Assembly: GCA_020429545.1 (NCBI GenBank)
Contig: JAGQLF010000028.1
Coordinates: forward strand, 1-10,648
DNA from: Candidatus Dojkabacteria bacterium
Lineage (GTDB): Bacteria > Patescibacteriota > Dojkabacteria > J137
Direction of reading: 5' to 3'
DNA length: 10,648 nt
Of the stretch, positions 6,826 through 10,648 are shown piece by piece. The position numbers and the translations under genes were made by a program. Numbering within the stretch: the stretch's first letter is position 1; each line of letters opens with the position of its first letter. The notes beneath the pieces are model-generated. The model saw only the letters and a program-made list of their open reading frames with translations. It was not told where the DNA came from and did no database searches.

Positions 6826-7953
6826 ATGAAAAGCAATGTAAAGAAAATATGGGTAAATCCTGTAGATAGAATTTCTTTCCAGGGTAGACATAAACAAGTC
6901 TATACAATTAATACTGGCACAAGCCTAATCCCAACGGTTTCAATGAATAAAACAAGGGAAGATAATACAAGTTGTCAGTATAAGTTTCCACATAATCCAA
7001 GCACTAATAGGTTAGAAACTGGATTAAATAAATTGGTTGAGAATCCTTTTGTTGGATTTGATCCTAATGATATTTTAGTAACTTACAAGTTACCTTCTGT
7101 ATGGAGAGATATTTTACCAATGCTTGTTACTAAAGAATCAATTAAAAAACAAACTCTCTTCGAAATTAAACATGGAGTAGAACCTGATTTATATACAGAT
7201 GAATTTAAATATTCAATGTTTAATATGCCATCTAATATGGAAGAATGGGGCAAAAAGACATTTTTACAATCATTGTCTTTAATTCTTTACCCTAGGCCAA
7301 ATCCATTTGAAAATAGTACTCCTAGACAAGAACTTTTAATGGAAATGATTTATGTCTTACCTACAATTGCCAATAATAAAATGATTGTAAATTCAGCATA
7401 TCATGATTGGTATATTTCGGAAGAACATGAAGAAGAAATGGAAAAGGCTAAAAAACAAGAAACTATAGAAAAAGCAATGTATCATTTGTATAGGCTTAAA
7501 AACGAATATACTAGATTTAAATCTTATCAAGTTGCAATTGTATTACACGATAGTGAATCAAGGCCTATATTAAAAGGAAAAGTTAGTTCTGATGCTGTGA
7601 ATAATGTATTATCTGATTTTATTTCTACAAAGAATCAAAATCAAATGGATAATATTGATTCATTTATGAAAATTATAAATCTTACTGAAACTAGAGAAGG
7701 ATTAGAAAAATTAGATATTATGTATTTGGTACAACAAGCATTAAATACTAATGTAATTGCTCATAGAGATAATGAATATGTATGGCATTCTAAAGCAGGA
7801 ACCCCTGATGTATATAAATTAGGAAGCTCTTATGATGGTTTAATAAATTTCTTCTTCAAGGAATATAAACAATATAATCCAGAAGGAGATATTACCAATT
7901 GGTATAAAGATTTATTAGATGAAGTAAAGTCGAAGGGAATTGAATTTGAATAA
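6826..7953 (+). CDS. Phage protein of unknown function, probable virion or neck component
   Basis: I do not recognise this 375-residue protein. It lacks a signal peptide, membrane segments and any catalytic motif I can name. The N-terminal 80 residues are polar with several Asn/Thr-rich stretches. Residues 90-190 mix helices and strands with many aromatics. Residues about 198-232 form a highly charged helix likely to be a coiled coil (EEHEEEMEKAKKQETIEKAM). The C-terminus ends in an amphipathic helix, WYKDLLDEVKSKGIEFE. It starts 1 base after the amidohydrolase stop and ends 2 bases before the connector gene, so it is co-translated with neck genes. By position it may be a head-completion, ring or tail-assembly protein of crAss-like or related Bacteroidota phages, but nothing in the sequence proves this. 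Confidence 0.6.
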   Translation: MKSNVKKIWVNPVDRISFQGRHKQVYTINTGTSLIPTVSMNKTREDNTSCQYKFPHNPSTNRLETGLNKLVENPFVGFDPNDILVTYKLPSVWRDILPMLVTKESIKKQTLFEIKHGVEPDLYTDEFKYSMFNMPSNMEEWGKKTFLQSLSLILYPRPNPFENSTPRQELLMEMIYVLPTIANNKMIVNSAYHDWYISEEHEEEMEKAKKQETIEKAMYHLYRLKNEYTRFKSYQVAIVLHDSESRPILKGKVSSDAVNNVLSDFISTKNQNQMDNIDSFMKIINLTETREGLEKLDIMYLVQQALNTNVIAHRDNEYVWHSKAGTPDVYKLGSSYDGLINFFFKEYKQYNPEGDITNWYKDLLDEVKSKGIEFE

Positions 7954-7955
7954 AT

Positions 7956-8720
7956 ATGTGTAATGTAAAAAGACTTCATGTTTTATTCAAGCAGAAATAT
8001 AATAAGATAGATTCCAATCATAATAAGGATTTTCCATCTGCATTTATTGATGATTTTTTATATGAAGCTGCTTTAGATTATGTTGATATTTTTGGTAGTT
8101 CTGATCAAAAGAAAGCCCAGAAATATGGATTTGAAGTAACTCAACAAAGAATAGATATGTTATCTACTCTTGTAGTTGACATTCATGATGGAGAAAATCC
8201 TTTATTACCAATAAACGAAATTTCTGAATATGGATTTCGCAAGTATGAATTTGAACTAGGTACTCAAGAAAAACCTTATATGAAAAAAGTAAGATTATAT
8301 GCTGGTTCAAGTTGTGGTTTTATAAACATTGATTTAGAACAACATGGTGATCTTAATATTGTTCTAACAGATGCTTATCAAAAACCAAGTACAAAATGGA
8401 GAAGATTGGTTGGTGTTATTAAAAAAACATCTAATTTAAATAAAAGTTCATTATTTGTTTATTCTGACAATGAACTGACAGGTTTATATGGTGAATATAT
8501 AAAAAGACCAAATAAGCCTTTTTTTGGTGGGTATGACACCCTTGAATATTTGAATGGAGATGTGCTTTATCCAAGTGCAACTTCTTCACCTATTGATATA
8601 GATATACCCGATACATATTGTGATTTGCTAGTTGATATAGCTGTTCAGAATGTATCTGGTAACTTAAAAGATTATAATCATACAAACTACTTACAACAAA
8701 AAAGTTTAAACACAATTTAA
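7956..8720 (+). CDS. Probable head-tail connector / neck ring protein
   Basis: This 254-residue protein resembles a group of structural proteins often found beside portal and capsid genes in Bacteroidota phages. The N-terminus has the pattern LFKQKYNKIDSNHNKDFPS followed by a helix IDDFLYEAALDYV (about 10-45), which in that group reads as a K-x-NK-x-DS motif followed by an NEA-type helix. The middle is beta-rich (about 85-165). The C-terminal part has GLYGEYIKRPNKPFFGGYDTL (about 175-195), then SSPIDIDIPDTYCDLLVDIAVQNV (about 210-235), a strand-plus-helix ending reminiscent of head-tail adaptor proteins that pack under the portal. It is packed 2 bases after the preceding gene and 9 bases before the next. 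The role as neck ring is inferred from remembered family patterns and synteny; a tail-tube completion protein is the alternative. Confidence 0.62.
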   Translation: MCNVKRLHVLFKQKYNKIDSNHNKDFPSAFIDDFLYEAALDYVDIFGSSDQKKAQKYGFEVTQQRIDMLSTLVVDIHDGENPLLPINEISEYGFRKYEFELGTQEKPYMKKVRLYAGSSCGFINIDLEQHGDLNIVLTDAYQKPSTKWRRLVGVIKKTSNLNKSSLFVYSDNELTGLYGEYIKRPNKPFFGGYDTLEYLNGDVLYPSATSSPIDIDIPDTYCDLLVDIAVQNVSGNLKDYNHTNYLQQKSLNTI

Positions 8721-8729
8721 ATTCTCAAA

Positions 8730-10526
8730 ATGAGTAAATTTAAAAGAACGAGTCGTTCAAACACGGCAAGTCAAAAAGTAATTTTAGTTGGATCTGGTGA
8801 TCAAGCTTTAGCAAGTGGCGCTCTTGTTAATGGAACTACCTCTTTAGGTATTTCTGATAATCAATTGGGTGTTTTGTCTTGGGATTTTGATGGTACTGTT
8901 GCATTAGGTACTTTTATTACAGCAGGTGTTACTGCTGCTCAAGTTACCGCAGTAAAAGTACTTCAAGGTACTAATACGTCAAGTGCTATTCATACAGCAG
9001 ATGTATGGGAAGTTAATGAACCTGCTTTTGTAGAAAGTGGAATTATTCACCGCGATTTGATTCGCAGTGTTAGTACACTTGTTTACAGAGTTCCTTCTTA
9101 TTCAGCTTATGCTGTTACTGATATTCCTACAATTACGGCTGCAACCGAATATGGTGCTTATGTATATCTGTATGGTGTAAGAAGTGACAGAGAGTTTTCT
9201 GATAATGATGAAGTGGTTTATGAAACATTTGAATCACCTGCTTCCCTATCTTCTATTACTGATCCTACGGACTATGTAATTAACGGACTGCTTTACAAAT
9301 TTAACAGCCGTTCAAGAGTAGCTTCTGTTTCAAACAGTGCTGCTGTTCAACGCGGGAATAAAAACTACATTGCATTAGCTATTAATAGCGGTGGTAGTTT
9401 TGGTCAGGCACTTGGTACAATTACTTGTGCAAGTACTCCTACTACGATTCCTGTAATGAAATCTTATGATGTAGATGGTAATGCTACCACTACTAACTTA
9501 GTTGCAAACGTTGAGTTAGTTAAGGCTTTAGCTAAAGTAATTAAGGCACAAGCTGATGCTGTTACTGCTGGTGCAACAATTACGAATCAAATTACTACTT
9601 CTTCTACAGTTGAAGTAATTGATCCTAAAGAAGCTGGTAAAGGCGTTCAAGCTCGTGCTACTGTTACGATGACTAACGTAGCTAACCTTGCTGGTGATAC
9701 CATTACTGTTAATGGTACTGCTTTACAAGAGGGCGTGGATTGGGCACGCGGTGCTTCAACTACGACTGCCGCTACTGCTTTTGCTGCTGCTGTAAACTCT
9801 GGTGTATCTGGTATTTCTGCTACATCCAGTGGAGCTGTTGTTACATTAAAAGCTGTTGCCTATGGTACTGCTGGTAATGCATATACGCTCACGTACACTA
9901 ATGGTGGTTCTGCTGGTGCTACTGTATCCGGTGCTACTTTTGCAGGTGGTGCGGCTACTAATGCCGATGCATTCATTTTCATTGGTTTAGATCAGCCTAA
10001 ATCAGTATACTTTGATGATATTGAACAGGTTCAAAATAATGTAGAAGTTAATGTCGCAAACGGCTTTACTTCTGGCACTATTACAAAAACCAAAGTTTCA
10101 TATGACGAAGGTACTAACCAAGGTTGGAAATGGACTATTGAAGATAATGATCGTGCTCGTATGCAAAGACACACTCCGCAGAATGTTCCTTTTGGTGAAT
10201 TTTTCTCTCGCGGTTATACGTTTGTTGACCCAACTGTAAATTATACGGCTACGTTGATTGACTACTATGATTACGAAGAGACTCTGACAACTAAAGAACA
10301 AACTCCGAAACAATTAGCAATTTTACTTGCTGCTACTGGAACGTGTACAACTGTTTCAAGTGCAGTAACTAATTTAGCTACTGGTGATGCAATTTCTACA
10401 GCAACAACTGACACCACAACTGTTGCTTCTTTGGAAGCAATTCTTGGTGCTTGGTTGGATAGTGCAAGAACGTATTCTGGCCATGCTTATAAAGGTATTT
10501 CGGCCTCTGGTGCTAATTTTGCCTAA
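8730..10526 (+). CDS. Large abundant virion structural protein with inserted beta-sandwich-like domain
   Basis: This 598-residue protein is rich in Ala, Thr, Gly, Ser and Val, with alternating beta-strand patterns typical of phage surface, tail-tube or sheath proteins. A basic N-terminal tail (MSKFKRTSRSNT) precedes a beta-rich region to about 230. Residues about 305-412 form a distinct compact module with the signature TITVNGTALQEGVDW, then a helix of Ala/Thr, then SGAVVTLKA and GTAGNAYTLTYTNGG. This module recurs in many phage sheath, tail and decoration proteins. Residues 413-525 return to aromatic- and charge-containing sequence (including NVPFGEFFSRGYTFVDP), and the C-terminus is again Ala/Thr-rich. 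Codon use (frequent CGT/CGC for Arg, GGT for Gly) resembles the capsid gene, suggesting a high copy number. A strong terminator follows. Candidate roles are tail sheath or tube protein, or head decoration/fibre protein. If the phage is crAss-like it has a short tail and a sheath is unlikely. I cannot decide from sequence. Confidence 0.62.
   Translation: MSKFKRTSRSNTASQKVILVGSGDQALASGALVNGTTSLGISDNQLGVLSWDFDGTVALGTFITAGVTAAQVTAVKVLQGTNTSSAIHTADVWEVNEPAFVESGIIHRDLIRSVSTLVYRVPSYSAYAVTDIPTITAATEYGAYVYLYGVRSDREFSDNDEVVYETFESPASLSSITDPTDYVINGLLYKFNSRSRVASVSNSAAVQRGNKNYIALAINSGGSFGQALGTITCASTPTTIPVMKSYDVDGNATTTNLVANVELVKALAKVIKAQADAVTAGATITNQITTSSTVEVIDPKEAGKGVQARATVTMTNVANLAGDTITVNGTALQEGVDWARGASTTTAATAFAAAVNSGVSGISATSSGAVVTLKAVAYGTAGNAYTLTYTNGGSAGATVSGATFAGGAATNADAFIFIGLDQPKSVYFDDIEQVQNNVEVNVANGFTSGTITKTKVSYDEGTNQGWKWTIEDNDRARMQRHTPQNVPFGEFFSRGYTFVDPTVNYTATLIDYYDYEETLTTKEQTPKQLAILLAATGTCTTVSSAVTNLATGDAISTATTDTTTVASLEAILGAWLDSARTYSGHAYKGISASGANFA
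9651..9965 (+). other. Inserted Ig-like / beta-sandwich module within the 598-aa virion protein
   Basis: Residues about 308-412 are bounded by a more charged sequence on both sides (DPKEAGKGVQAR before, DAFIFIGLDQPK after). The module shows a strand, a GTALQEGVDW turn, an Ala-rich helix (TAATAFAAAVNSG) and paired strands ending in GTAGNAYTLTY, a pattern shared by interchangeable modules in phage structural proteins. Boundaries are approximate and the fold is inferred. Confidence 0.55.
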
Positions 10527-10534
10527 AACTAATT

Positions 10535-10570
10535 AAAGAGAGGTTATGTTTATAGCCTCTCTTTTTTTTT
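10535..10570 (+). terminator. Intrinsic terminator after the 598-aa structural gene
   Basis: Bases 10535-10547 pair with 10552-10564 around a GTTT loop, giving a 13-pair stem with one wobble and a GC-rich middle (GAGAGG with CCTCTC). A run of T continues through 10570. It begins 8 bases after the stop codon. This is a textbook rho-independent terminator on the + strand and should end the structural transcript. Confidence 0.93.
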
Positions 10571-10596
10571 ATTTAAATTAAAAATATAAATAAATA

Positions 10597-10648
10597 ATGC
10601 CTAAAAATTTCATGAAAGGGGATGGTAAAAATACAAAAATTGTAGAAG
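10597..10648 (+). CDS. Start of a further phage gene (3' end outside window)
   Basis: An ATG at 10597 opens a reading frame that runs to the window edge (17 full codons, beginning MPKNFMKGDGKN). An A/T-rich leader without a Shine-Dalgarno sequence precedes it, as for the other genes here. An in-frame ATG at codon 6 is an alternative start. Too little is visible to assign a function. It lies beyond the strong terminator, so it probably has its own promoter or depends on read-through. Confidence 0.55.
   Translation, partial: MPKNFMKGDGKNTKIVE

Noticed and set aside
8730..10526. The 598-aa protein as a definite tail sheath protein.
   Set aside because: The inserted module occurs in sheath proteins but also in other phage structural proteins. 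No sheath core motif is recognisable, and the portal suggests a lineage with short tails.

Overview
The window looks like part of the virion-assembly module of a tailed phage (or a prophage or uncultured viral contig) that infects a member of the Bacteroidota. All genes lie on the + strand and are packed nearly end to end. The base composition is AT-rich, the code is standard, and Shine-Dalgarno sequences are absent before the starts (A/T-rich leaders instead). One protein carries a Bacteroidota-style signal peptide ending in Ser-Tyr-Ser-Gln. The portal and connector proteins resemble, from memory, those of crAss-like phages and related Bacteroidota phages. This placement is an inference made without a database search.

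Layout from left to right: the C-terminal 161 residues of a phage-encoded GroEL-type chaperonin (1-486); a large portal protein whose start overlaps the chaperonin stop (486-3164); an 86-bp AT-rich gap with small inverted repeats; an acidic, helical protein in the scaffold position (3251-4327); the probable major capsid protein (4344-5963); a gap with two consecutive hairpins, the second probably a terminator; an exported N-formylglutamate-amidohydrolase-fold enzyme (6045-6824); a structural protein of unknown role (6826-7953); a probable head-tail connector or ring protein (7956-8720); a large Ala/Thr/Gly-rich virion protein with an inserted beta-sandwich-like domain (8730-10526); a textbook intrinsic terminator (10535-10570); and the first codons of a further gene (10597 onward).

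The likely working model is as follows. The chaperonin helps fold virion subunits. The portal and the acidic scaffold candidate nucleate a procapsid built from the major capsid protein. The 375-aa and 254-aa proteins complete the neck. The 598-aa protein, whose codon use resembles the capsid gene, is an abundant outer or tail component. Two things stand out: the chaperonin joined directly to the portal gene, and a secreted metal-dependent amidohydrolase-like enzyme in the middle of the head-neck genes. No RNA genes, CRISPR arrays, insertion sequences or integration genes were seen, and no gene-free stretch exceeds 90 bases.
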